Shown piece by piece: positions 1 through 6,621 of a stretch of 13,232 nucleotides of DNA. The stretch comes from Candidatus Heimdallarchaeota archaeon (GTDB lineage Archaea > Asgardarchaeota > Heimdallarchaeia > JABLTI01): NCBI GenBank assembly GCA_030667035.1, contig DAOUWQ010000006.1, positions 1 to 13,232 on the forward strand, in the 5' to 3' direction. The notes under the pieces were generated by a model. That model worked only from the letters and a program-made list of their open reading frames with translations, had not been told where the DNA came from and did no database searches. The position numbers were made by a program, and so were the translations under genes. Within the stretch, counting starts at the first letter, position 1. Each line of letters starts with the position of its first letter.

Positions 1-1776
1 AAAGCCTTCAGTTTAATCTCACAGAAGAAATTCACCGAAGTTCCCTCGTTGATAAAAAAAGCCAAAGAATTTGCAAAAGATGTTGATCCATATAATTATC
101 TGTATGCTCTCTCCAATGAGATTCTAATGTTATACTACACAGGGATATTTGGTATAATAGAGGATAGAATAGCTCTTCTAGATAAAGAATATAAAAAAAT
201 TATTTCTAAACTACCTGAAGGAAATAAAAGTCGATTAGCTGTTTTAGAAGCCTACCTTCTTGGTAAATCTGTGTCAATATCATTGAAACGCAGAGAAGGA
301 AAAATAGAGGAAGGAGCATCGATTGGTCAAGATCTTATTGCTAATGCAAGAAAAACCGAGAATCGATATTTACTGAACCGTCTTCTAAATAACACTGCAT
401 TATGTTTAGTTGAAAGCGGTAATCTAAGAGCCGGATTAAAATATTTAGAAGAAGCATTTGCTTTTTCAGAAAATTTGGGAAATCCTATTCAATTATCTAT
501 AGGAGCAGATAATATTGGTTTTATTTATCGAAATATGGGAAACATTGAGCAATCAATGAAGTATTTCTATATTGCATTAGAACATTCTAAAAGAGCAAAT
601 ATTGCCCCCTACATTGTTGCTACAGAGATTAATATCGCTCATTTGCATTTGGATTTCGGGAATCCAAAACTCGCACTTGCTGATTCAGATATAGCATTGG
701 AAAGCCTAAAAAATAGCAATGTCCCTGTGCCACCACAAATAGAAATTGCATTAGATCTTTGTCGTGCAGATATCTTTGAACACTTGGAGGATTTTGATAA
801 AGTTCGAGATACTCTAAATCATGCTCTCGAGATAGTTAAGACAGCAGATTTGAATAAAGAAATACCTAAAATTAATCTAAGATTTGCTCGAATTTCTGCT
901 AAACAACAAAACCTTGGAGAAGCAAATCAAAAGCTCACTGAAGCACTCGAATTTGCAATTACAAACAATTCATATGAAATAATTGTAAATGCTAAACTTC
1001 AATTGGCTGAAATTGATTTATTGAGATATCGAATGACAAATCAAAATATCCTTTTACTAGCTGCTTACGAAAAAATACTCGATTCAGAACAGCTTTGTAT
1101 CGAGCAAGATTACAAATTGATATTAATTGATGTTTATATTTTGAAAGGATTGTTACTTTCTATTAACAATAAAAAGAAAGAGGGGACTACTGCATTAGAA
1201 AAAGCAATTGCTTTAGCACAAGAGCTAAACATCCTTGATAAGGAACAAGAGGCTAGAAATCAACTAGGTGAAATTGAGAAAGAAAAGAAAAGTCTGCTTG
1301 TCAGGATATTTACTCGAATAAATAAATCAATTAGATCAACGATCGCTTTTGAAAGTGTAACAGGACCTAAAACAATTGAAACTGATATACGAGCATTATT
1401 CCTTATCACAAGAGATTCCGGTTTACCTTTCTATCAAAAAGAATTTGGTGATACAAAACAAATTGATCCCGGGTTATTATCAGGATTATTATCTGCTATT
1501 AGAACGATGAGTCAAACGATTCTAGATGCAAAAGAAGGTGGGTTAAAATTAATTGACCATGGGAGTGTAGCAATAATGCTTGAAACACGTGAAAAATTAT
1601 TTTTTGCTCTAGTAGTTTCAAAGGAAACATACATTCTTCGTGAAAATCTTCGAGAATTTGCTGACACATTATCAGAAGAACCAATTATAAAAATAATAGA
1701 TCAAAGTGTAATAACCATAACAGAAAAACAAAACGCATTAATTGAAAATCTTGTCTTACAAACATTTGATAAATAA
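1..1776 (+). CDS. TPR-repeat protein with C-terminal longin/roadblock-like domain (5' end outside the window)
   Basis: The reading frame is open from base 1, so the gene starts upstream of the window. The in-frame TTG at 49 has no convincing ribosome binding site and is probably internal. 591 residues are visible. Residues from about 60 to 430 are paired amphipathic helices with TPR-type spacing and residues, for example NNTALCLVESGNLRAGLKYL and DNIGFIYRNMGNIEQSMKYF (near residues 127-200). TPR arrays bind other proteins. From about residue 461 to the end the pattern changes to an alpha/beta domain beginning TDIRALFLITRDSGLPFY, followed by LLSGLLSAI and then alternating hydrophobic strands. 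By eye this resembles the small profilin-fold (longin or roadblock-like) domains common in Asgard archaea, some of which work with small GTPases. No membrane segment is seen. The likely role is a cytoplasmic scaffold or GTPase-associated adaptor. The TPR call is firm; the C-terminal domain call is an inference. Confidence 0.85.
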   Translation, partial: KAFSLISQKKFTEVPSLIKKAKEFAKDVDPYNYLYALSNEILMLYYTGIFGIIEDRIALLDKEYKKIISKLPEGNKSRLAVLEAYLLGKSVSISLKRREGKIEEGASIGQDLIANARKTENRYLLNRLLNNTALCLVESGNLRAGLKYLEEAFAFSENLGNPIQLSIGADNIGFIYRNMGNIEQSMKYFYIALEHSKRANIAPYIVATEINIAHLHLDFGNPKLALADSDIALESLKNSNVPVPPQIEIALDLCRADIFEHLEDFDKVRDTLNHALEIVKTADLNKEIPKINLRFARISAKQQNLGEANQKLTEALEFAITNNSYEIIVNAKLQLAEIDLLRYRMTNQNILLLAAYEKILDSEQLCIEQDYKLILIDVYILKGLLLSINNKKKEGTTALEKAIALAQELNILDKEQEARNQLGEIEKEKKSLLVRIFTRINKSIRSTIAFESVTGPKTIETDIRALFLITRDSGLPFYQKEFGDTKQIDPGLLSGLLSAIRTMSQTILDAKEGGLKLIDHGSVAIMLETREKLFFALVVSKETYILRENLREFADTLSEEPIIKIIDQSVITITEKQNALIENLVLQTFDK

Positions 1777-1820
1777 TTAACTATTGTCAATATACCCAGA
1801 AAACTAAACATTCCAATGGT

Positions 1821-1850
1821 TCGCTTTTTTTGAACACTTTAAATAAGTGT
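1821..1850 (+). terminator. T-tract and short hairpin after the TPR gene
   Basis: A run of seven T (1825-1831) lies about 50 bases after the TPR stop codon. It is followed directly by a 6-bp hairpin, ACACTT (1834-1839) and AAGTGT (1845-1850), with a 5-base loop. Archaeal RNA polymerase stops at T-runs without needing a hairpin, so the T7 is the more relevant signal. The hairpin may stabilise the 3' end or may be chance. Confidence 0.45.
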
Positions 1851-1910
1851 AATATTTGACTAATTACTAGAAATTTAAGTTGAAAGTGAATTAATAGGTA
1901 CTGCCAAAAG

Positions 1911-1925
1911 ATTAAATTAAATTAA
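1911..1925 (+). promoter_or_regulatory. Candidate TATA region made of ATTAA tandem repeats
   Basis: Three tandem ATTAA units (1911-1925) form the most TATA-like stretch in the gap. They sit about 25 bases upstream of the predicted first paired base of the structured element at 1941, which is the usual archaeal TATA-to-start distance. Simple A/T repeats also arise by chance in DNA this AT-rich. Confidence 0.35.
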
Positions 1926-1940
1926 AATCTAATAATACTT

Positions 1941-2012
1941 GAGCAGAGACACATCTCTCTAGTAAGTTGAGAGGTACTGTTGGGATTGGTTTTTGCTCGC
2001 CTTTTTATTTTG
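1941..2012 (+). ncRNA. Candidate small structured RNA or leader attenuator upstream of the flavoredoxin gene
   Basis: Bases 1941-1950 (GAGCAGAGAC) pair with 1989-1998 (GTTTTTGCTC) as a 10-bp helix with two G-U pairs. Inside it, 1953-1959 pairs with 1969-1975 (core CTCTC/GAGAG) around a 9-base loop. The outer helix is followed by GCC and the tract TTTTTATTTT. TCTCT (1954-1958) could instead pair with AGAGA (1945-1949) in a hairpin with a CACA loop, so two structures are mutually exclusive. Loop bases AGTA (1961-1964) could also pair with TACT (1975-1978) as a small pseudoknot. A TATA-like region lies about 25 bases upstream. This fits either a short independent RNA or a regulatory leader. It matches no riboswitch, C/D or H/ACA pattern that I recognise. 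Confidence 0.4.
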
Positions 2013-2097
2013 TACTAACGTTTCAGTAACACTTATTTCTTAACAAAAAAATTATCAACTCTAAAATGAATATTATGTAAAACAAAAGGTAATACAG

Positions 2098-2658
2098 ATG
2101 GTTAAAATTGAAAAAGGTCCCAGAGCAGCAGCTTATCCAGCTCCAGCTGCATTAGTATCAGCTTATGATGAAAATGAAAAGGCTAACGCAATGACTGCAG
2201 CATGGATATCGAATATATGTGCGGAACCATCTACAGTAGTAGTTGGTATACGAGAAAATAGATATACATTTGAGCTTGTAGAAAAATCAGGTTGTTTTGG
2301 AGTAAATATTCCCAATGTAGCAATTGCCAAAGAAACGGATTATTTTGGTGTAGTTTCCGGAAGAGATACAGACAAATTCAAAGATACCGGTTTAACAGTC
2401 TTCAAAGGTAAAGAAGTCAATGTTCCATTAATAAATGAGTGTCCAATAAATATTGAATGTAAATTGATTAAACAAGTAAAAATCGGATCACATCATGCGT
2501 TTTTTGGAGAAGTTCTGAAAGTGTATTATGATGAGAAGATGTTGGATGAAAAAGGAGCACCGGATATATTACTTGCAGATGTTCTAGCTTATGGCACAGG
2601 AAAATATTACTCACTAAAAGAATCAATAGACGCATATGGCTTCTCTAAGAGGAAATAA
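2098..2658 (+). CDS. Flavoredoxin-like flavin reductase family protein (FMN-binding split barrel)
   Basis: This 186-residue protein is typical in length and sequence for the flavin reductase-like / flavoredoxin family, a split beta-barrel that binds FMN and passes electrons or reduces flavin in the cytoplasm. Family signatures visible by eye are YPAPAALVSAYD (residues about 14-25), NAMTAAWISNICAEPSTVVV (about 30-49, the FMN-binding region), IRENRYTFEL, FGVNIP, the highly typical DYFGVVSGRDTDKF (about 81-94) and GSHHAFFGEVL. The ATG start is supported by AAAAGGT (2084-2090) seven bases upstream. The gene stands alone, with a structured element in its long upstream gap and a strong T-tract after the stop. 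The physiological partner (ferredoxin, NAD(P)H or a terminal oxidoreductase) cannot be read from the sequence. The family call is strong, the exact reaction is not. Confidence 0.92.
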   Translation: MVKIEKGPRAAAYPAPAALVSAYDENEKANAMTAAWISNICAEPSTVVVGIRENRYTFELVEKSGCFGVNIPNVAIAKETDYFGVVSGRDTDKFKDTGLTVFKGKEVNVPLINECPINIECKLIKQVKIGSHHAFFGEVLKVYYDEKMLDEKGAPDILLADVLAYGTGKYYSLKESIDAYGFSKRK

Positions 2659-2685
2659 TTTTTCCTTTTTTTACCTTTTTTCTTC
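2659..2685 (+). terminator. Oligo-T terminator after the flavoredoxin gene
   Basis: The stop codon is followed at once by three T-runs broken by ACC or CC (2659-2685). This is a typical archaeal T-rich termination region with no hairpin. Confidence 0.7.
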
Positions 2686-2697
2686 TATGAACCTTAA

Positions 2698-2743
2698 ATT
2701 AAAGTCTTTTACAATAAAAATTCCTATTTGATAAGACTTTAAT
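2698..2743. promoter_or_regulatory. 11-bp perfect inverted repeat overlapping a likely promoter
   Basis: ATTAAAGTCTT (2698-2708) and AAGACTTTAAT (2733-2743) are perfect inverted copies separated by 24 bases. The right arm contains a TATA-like CTTTAATAA (2737-2745), which would place a transcript start near 2765, just ahead of the ribosome binding site of the 2790 gene. This could be an operator for a dimeric regulator or a weak RNA stem. Both are inferences. Confidence 0.4.
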
Positions 2744-2774
2744 AACAATTGCTAGTTGTGTTTTACTATTGATT

Positions 2775-2781
2775 AGAGGTG
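2775..2781 (+). promoter_or_regulatory. Shine-Dalgarno AGAGGTG deciding the TTG start at 2790
   Basis: AGAGGTG is complementary to the 16S 3' end and sits eight bases before TTG 2790. The upstream in-frame TTG at 2769 lies ahead of this site, and the in-frame GTG at 2781 overlaps it, so 2790 is the best start. Confidence 0.75.
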
Positions 2782-2789
2782 TGTCTTTT

Positions 2790-4979
2790 TTGCCAGAAAT
2801 CAATTTGTTTACATTAGGTACAGTTAAAGTAACTAAAAAACTGAAAACAATCATTAATATTAGCTCTGAAGAGTTATTTGAAAAATATCCTGAAATTTCT
2901 TCAGGTCTTTCATTTGAAAGTAAAGATATGATACGTTTAGCTATGGATGATGGCCTTGAACCGCAACTGCGAAAGAAGAAGGATGAAATAATAGCCTATT
3001 TTGAAGCCGTTGAAAGTCAAATGCTACAATTAGGTTTCGGTTCTGAAGAAGCAGCTGAAAAAGAAGAAGCTGAAGAATTGAAAGGAGAAGAAATGGATGC
3101 TAGTGACATCCCAGAGCAAAAGGATCAGGATACCTTTGACGAGGAATCCAAACAAAAAGAAGGAAAAATAATCATAGGTGATCAACAAATGGACTCAAAA
3201 TTAGTGCCAATTAAAATTAAAGAGAAAATTGCCTTGTATCAAGAACGAGATGGTACTCTTTCTACAACAAAAGAAACTACCCGTGAAGGCAAAATCGAAA
3301 TTTTGAACAATTCAGACAAAGATCGTCTTTGGGATATTGATTTAAAATTTGAGAATGTTTCTCAAACAGATATTCAAGATGAATCATTTGCTGTTGAAGA
3401 ATTAGACCCCGAAACATCAAAAGATTTTGAATATACTTTTGAAGCAGACGTAGCATCAAAATTAGATATTGAAGAATTTATTTCTACTGTTGGAGATCCT
3501 GATATCGAATCCTACTCATTAGCTGTAGGTGCAGAAAATGAGATTTTCATGAGAATAAAACTAAAAAACACTGAATATGAAGAAGTTTCCAGTATTGGTG
3601 TTTTTAAATTCATTCCAGACGAATTCACAAATCCTCAAATCTTAGGTCAATCAGCTGGCAGTGCTGAAATCAAAGATAAAGATGGGAAGAACTATGCTCA
3701 TTGGGAACTCGAGAAACTCGATGGAAATGAAGAAGCCACACTTGACTTGCGATTAAATGTCTATATTGATAGCAAAGATACAAAAATACGCACAGGTGAA
3801 ATTGCTTTCAAATATCTCACACCAGAGAGTGTAAGTGGTATTGAAATTGGTTCTTTTGATGCATACACAAATAACTCCTACAATATCGTCACATCTGAAA
3901 TTGATGATGAACCTAACAAATATGAGTGTAAATTCATTTTTGAAAACACAAGTGAATTTATGATTCGTTTAGTAAATGCTGACGTCTATAACGAAGAAGA
4001 TACAAGCATTAAGTATGTCGATATTGACCCTAACGATATCCCAGAAATTCCCGCAGGAGGAAAATGGGAATCCAATGTTTGGACATTTACTGCGGAAGAT
4101 GGAGAATATCCTACATTCAAAACGAAAGTAGAATTCTTTACCATTGCAGATCATCAAATTGCTACCAAAGTCAAAGTAAATATTGTTGATTTGGAATTAG
4201 CTGTTGCTGCACTAGAAGGAGTAATTAGTTATGGTATAGAAAAATTACCATCATTCAAGATTACACCATTTAACCTTTCTGGAAAAGTAACCAATACAGG
4301 TGGTGCCTCATTAAATGAAGTTACACTTGTTGAGAATATTCAAGCAGAATTCTTACCTCCAAAACCATCTCAAGTTGAAGTATATCTTAACGGAAACATC
4401 ATTGATGTTCCAGCTGATGCAATAAAAATAGAACCCGATGATCAAGATCCAACTGTAGAACACACAGTAACAGTCACTCTTGAAAATCTAAAAGATTCAT
4501 ATGCTGGTCCATTACAACCTGAGGAAGACATTGAATTCAAATACCCAATTACTGCTTACAATCCAACTAAGGAAACACTCTACAAAGCAGATGCCATTTT
4601 AACAGCAAATACTTTCCCACCCGGTAAGCCAATAGAAATTCGTGCAGATCCTATAGAAATAATGGTTGAACACATTCGACGCAATATTGCTAAGGGTAAA
4701 TATATTCAAGCATTAGATACTGAAGGAGAATTCGAAATAACTCTCTCAATCAAGAATATGGGCGAAAGCGAATTAACAAATTATCGTCTCAAAGAGAAAG
4801 TTGCAGCAGGTTTAATTCTCTCTGATATTAGTCATGAAGCTAAAATCTCAGAGAAAGAAGGAAATAAGATTCTTGCATGGAAGTTTGAGACAATAGCTCC
4901 AAATGAAGTTATCAAAGTAACTTACAAGATAAGTCCTTCTGCTGAAGCTAAAGTAAGTGAAACACAAAAAGATGATTAA
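2790..4979 (+). CDS. Large cytoplasmic protein with DUF11/Ig-like beta-sandwich repeats
   Basis: The protein is 729 residues from TTG 2790, chosen because AGAGGTG lies eight bases upstream. There is no signal peptide and no transmembrane segment. Residues 1-83 are a short alpha/beta region that I do not recognise. Residues about 84-130 are a charged Glu/Lys-rich linker. The remainder is almost entirely beta strand, with several repeats of an N-x-(G/S) strand pattern seen in DUF11/CARDB-type domains: EILNNSDKDRLWDIDLKF, FIFENTSEFMIRLVNADVY, KVTNTGGASLNEVTLVENI and IKNMGESELTNYRLKEKV. I count four or five domains. Such domains are usually on archaeal or bacterial cell surfaces, so a copy without an export signal is odd. 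The protein may be a cytoplasmic structural or adhesive scaffold. The reading frame is certain, the domain class is moderately supported, and the function is unknown. Confidence 0.85.
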   Translation: MPEINLFTLGTVKVTKKLKTIINISSEELFEKYPEISSGLSFESKDMIRLAMDDGLEPQLRKKKDEIIAYFEAVESQMLQLGFGSEEAAEKEEAEELKGEEMDASDIPEQKDQDTFDEESKQKEGKIIIGDQQMDSKLVPIKIKEKIALYQERDGTLSTTKETTREGKIEILNNSDKDRLWDIDLKFENVSQTDIQDESFAVEELDPETSKDFEYTFEADVASKLDIEEFISTVGDPDIESYSLAVGAENEIFMRIKLKNTEYEEVSSIGVFKFIPDEFTNPQILGQSAGSAEIKDKDGKNYAHWELEKLDGNEEATLDLRLNVYIDSKDTKIRTGEIAFKYLTPESVSGIEIGSFDAYTNNSYNIVTSEIDDEPNKYECKFIFENTSEFMIRLVNADVYNEEDTSIKYVDIDPNDIPEIPAGGKWESNVWTFTAEDGEYPTFKTKVEFFTIADHQIATKVKVNIVDLELAVAALEGVISYGIEKLPSFKITPFNLSGKVTNTGGASLNEVTLVENIQAEFLPPKPSQVEVYLNGNIIDVPADAIKIEPDDQDPTVEHTVTVTLENLKDSYAGPLQPEEDIEFKYPITAYNPTKETLYKADAILTANTFPPGKPIEIRADPIEIMVEHIRRNIAKGKYIQALDTEGEFEITLSIKNMGESELTNYRLKEKVAAGLILSDISHEAKISEKEGNKILAWKFETIAPNEVIKVTYKISPSAEAKVSETQKDD

Positions 4980-4996
4980 AATATCATCATCTTTTT
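4966..4996. terminator. Bidirectional hairpin terminator between convergent genes
   Basis: AAAAAGATGAT (4966-4976) and ATCATCTTTTT (4986-4996) form an 11-bp perfect stem with a 9-base loop. The left arm overlaps the last codons of the 2790 gene and the loop begins with its stop codon. T-runs are present on the downstream side for both strands, so it can end the plus-strand gene and the minus-strand gene that finishes at 5012. Confidence 0.75.
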
Positions 4997-5011
4997 ATTT
5001 TCTATTTTTTT

Positions 5012-6526
5012 CTATTTATTATTGGAAATTTTCTCAGATAAATATTGTCCTGTTTTTAAACCAGAATATAGCGAAGTTCCAACTCCACCACCGCTAATAT
5101 TTGAGCCTGCGAATAAGAGATTCTTGATTGGTGATTTGTAATTACCAACAATTTGATCATATCTTGTGGCATACCAAGCACCTTTTGAAGCGAGGTTGTA
5201 TCTTTCAAATGTTAATGGTGTTGCCAATTCACTAAAAATAATATGTTCTGATAAATTAGGAATAGCTGTTTCAATTCGAGCAATTATTTTTTCTGTAACT
5301 TCTTTTTTCAGCTGTTTGTAATCTGCTTTTCGTTCCATTTTATCATTAGCTTTCCAATTATCATTCCAATCAAAGGGAGTAAAAGCTAATATGATTATAC
5401 TCTTTTTGTTTCCAACCTCTAAATTCGAATCTATATTGGATGGAATTCTCACACCAAGAAACTCATAGTCAAAATAGCCTTCCCTAAGGCGAGTAATGAG
5501 ATAATCAAAATCGATTTCGTTGCTTACATTGAAGTGGGGTGGATACTGTGTTAAATCGATTTCTTCTACAGTTAAAAATAGCAATGCACCAGTAATTGAT
5601 AGTTCTTTTCGCTTAATATTTTTCAAATATTGTTTATTGAAATTTTCTTCACCAACATAATTAAAAACTGTTCTTTGGAGGTCAGCATTGGAAATTACCC
5701 AAGGACTTTCTAAAATCGTTCCATCAGACAATTTTACTCCTCTAACTACTCCTTCAGAAATTACTATTTTCTCTACTTCCGACTTATATTGAATTTGCCC
5801 GCCGTTTTTACGATAATGATCAGCAAAATTTTCTGCAAATGCTAACATTCCTCCAACAGGATACTGTACTCCAAATGTATGAGCTTCACTTATTATATTT
5901 GCAGCAATTGGTGCAGTTATTTCATTAGATTTTAGAGCAAGCCAAGTGCAATAAAATTTAAATAAATTCTTAACATTCTCATCGGTTAAAAAACGATTTA
6001 ATAAATGAGAGAACTTTAACAAACCATATTTTCTAAGTTTTGGATATTTAAAAATCACTTTGAGTAAATCAAGAAAAGTTATTTTAGGACTAGTGAACCC
6101 GGAATCGGTTATTTCATTATTAATCGCATCACATTCATTCAAGAATTTTATTACATTCTCTTTTTCATGTGGGTATTTAGTTTCAATTTCAACCAATAGT
6201 TTGTCTCGAGAAGAAAACATATTCAAAAAATCATTATTACGATAATTTGCTTCAATTGGTTCTATCTGTAACACAGGATGATTGAAACCTAATTCGTTCA
6301 AAATTTTATTAGAACCACCCTTTTCAAAATGGAGCATTCCTTCTGCACCTAGATCAAAATAAATACCTTTTCTCTTAAAGCCTGAGACATAACCACCAGG
6401 ATAGTTATTTTGCTCAATAATTATTGTTTTTAACTCAGGATTTTTTGCTTGCAAAAAGTTTCCTGCACTTAAACCACCGATTCCAGCACCTATTATTATT
6501 ACATCAAATTCATTTTCATTTCTCAA
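5012..6526 (-). CDS. FAD-dependent oxidoreductase of the phytoene desaturase / carotenoid isomerase family
   Basis: This 504-residue protein has the length of the CrtI/CrtISO amine-oxidase-like group. The N-terminus holds the Rossmann FAD-binding motif DVIIIGAGIGGLSAGNF (about residues 8-24), an acidic residue ending the second strand (IIIEQN, E38) and the PGGYVSGF motif with FDLGAEGML (about 43-64). The C-terminus has a second FAD contact region, KNLLFAGSNISGGGVGTSLY, and a helix ending in SGLKTGQYL. A LTFERYN segment matches the TFERY signature of the family. Start TTG 6526 is supported by GAGGT six bases upstream. The gene lies 95 bases after the AOR on the same strand and could be co-transcribed, although a TATA-like AT stretch near 6578-6587 may be its own promoter. 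No carotenoid or isoprenoid gene is nearby, so the substrate is open (carotenoid, retinoid or polyprenyl desaturation/isomerisation, or something else). Confidence 0.88.
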   Translation of the reverse strand: MRNENEFDVIIIGAGIGGLSAGNFLQAKNPELKTIIIEQNNYPGGYVSGFKRKGIYFDLGAEGMLHFEKGGSNKILNELGFNHPVLQIEPIEANYRNNDFLNMFSSRDKLLVEIETKYPHEKENVIKFLNECDAINNEITDSGFTSPKITFLDLLKVIFKYPKLRKYGLLKFSHLLNRFLTDENVKNLFKFYCTWLALKSNEITAPIAANIISEAHTFGVQYPVGGMLAFAENFADHYRKNGGQIQYKSEVEKIVISEGVVRGVKLSDGTILESPWVISNADLQRTVFNYVGEENFNKQYLKNIKRKELSITGALLFLTVEEIDLTQYPPHFNVSNEIDFDYLITRLREGYFDYEFLGVRIPSNIDSNLEVGNKKSIIILAFTPFDWNDNWKANDKMERKADYKQLKKEVTEKIIARIETAIPNLSEHIIFSELATPLTFERYNLASKGAWYATRYDQIVGNYKSPIKNLLFAGSNISGGGVGTSLYSGLKTGQYLSEKISNNK

Positions 6527-6621
6527 GAAAATACCTCAATGAGCTATAAAGAATAGATGGAAATAGGAATAAAAATTGAAATTTAATGCTATAATGTTAA
6601 GTTAGTAATGTTATTGTACTT
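6527..6621 (-). promoter_or_regulatory. Spacer between AOR and FAD oxidoreductase with weak terminator and promoter signals
   Basis: On the minus strand this spacer contains ATTAAATTTC (6578-6587), which is TATA-like and about 26 bases ahead of a possible start near 6555. A T-rich tract (about 6558-6574) lies downstream of it. Either an internal promoter or read-through from the AOR is possible. The sequence alone does not decide. Confidence 0.35.
6533..6537 (-). promoter_or_regulatory. Shine-Dalgarno GAGGT deciding the TTG start at 6526
   Basis: Read on the minus strand, GAGGT is separated by six bases from TTG. No ATG near the N-terminus competes in frame before the FAD motif. Confidence 0.75.

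Larger units (their letters stand above)
1777..2097. other. 320-base gene-free gap between the TPR and flavoredoxin genes
   Basis: I see no coding frame of any length here with a start and ribosome binding site. In order the gap holds the T7 tract and short hairpin (1825-1850), three tandem copies of ATTAA (1911-1925) that could act as a TATA region, a foldable element with a following T-tract (1941-2012), and an A/T-rich leader ending in the flavoredoxin ribosome binding site (2084-2090). Confidence 0.7.

Noticed and set aside
1911..1925. Microsatellite or CRISPR-like repeat from the ATTAA units
   Set aside because: Only three 5-base units with no spacers. This is better explained as an A/T-rich promoter stretch. 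No CRISPR array, insertion sequence or attachment site was seen anywhere in the window.
1941..1998. tRNA or box C/D or H/ACA guide RNA
   Set aside because: There is no cloverleaf, no TTCGAATC-type T-loop, no RUGAUGA/CUGA boxes and no ACA after the outer stem.
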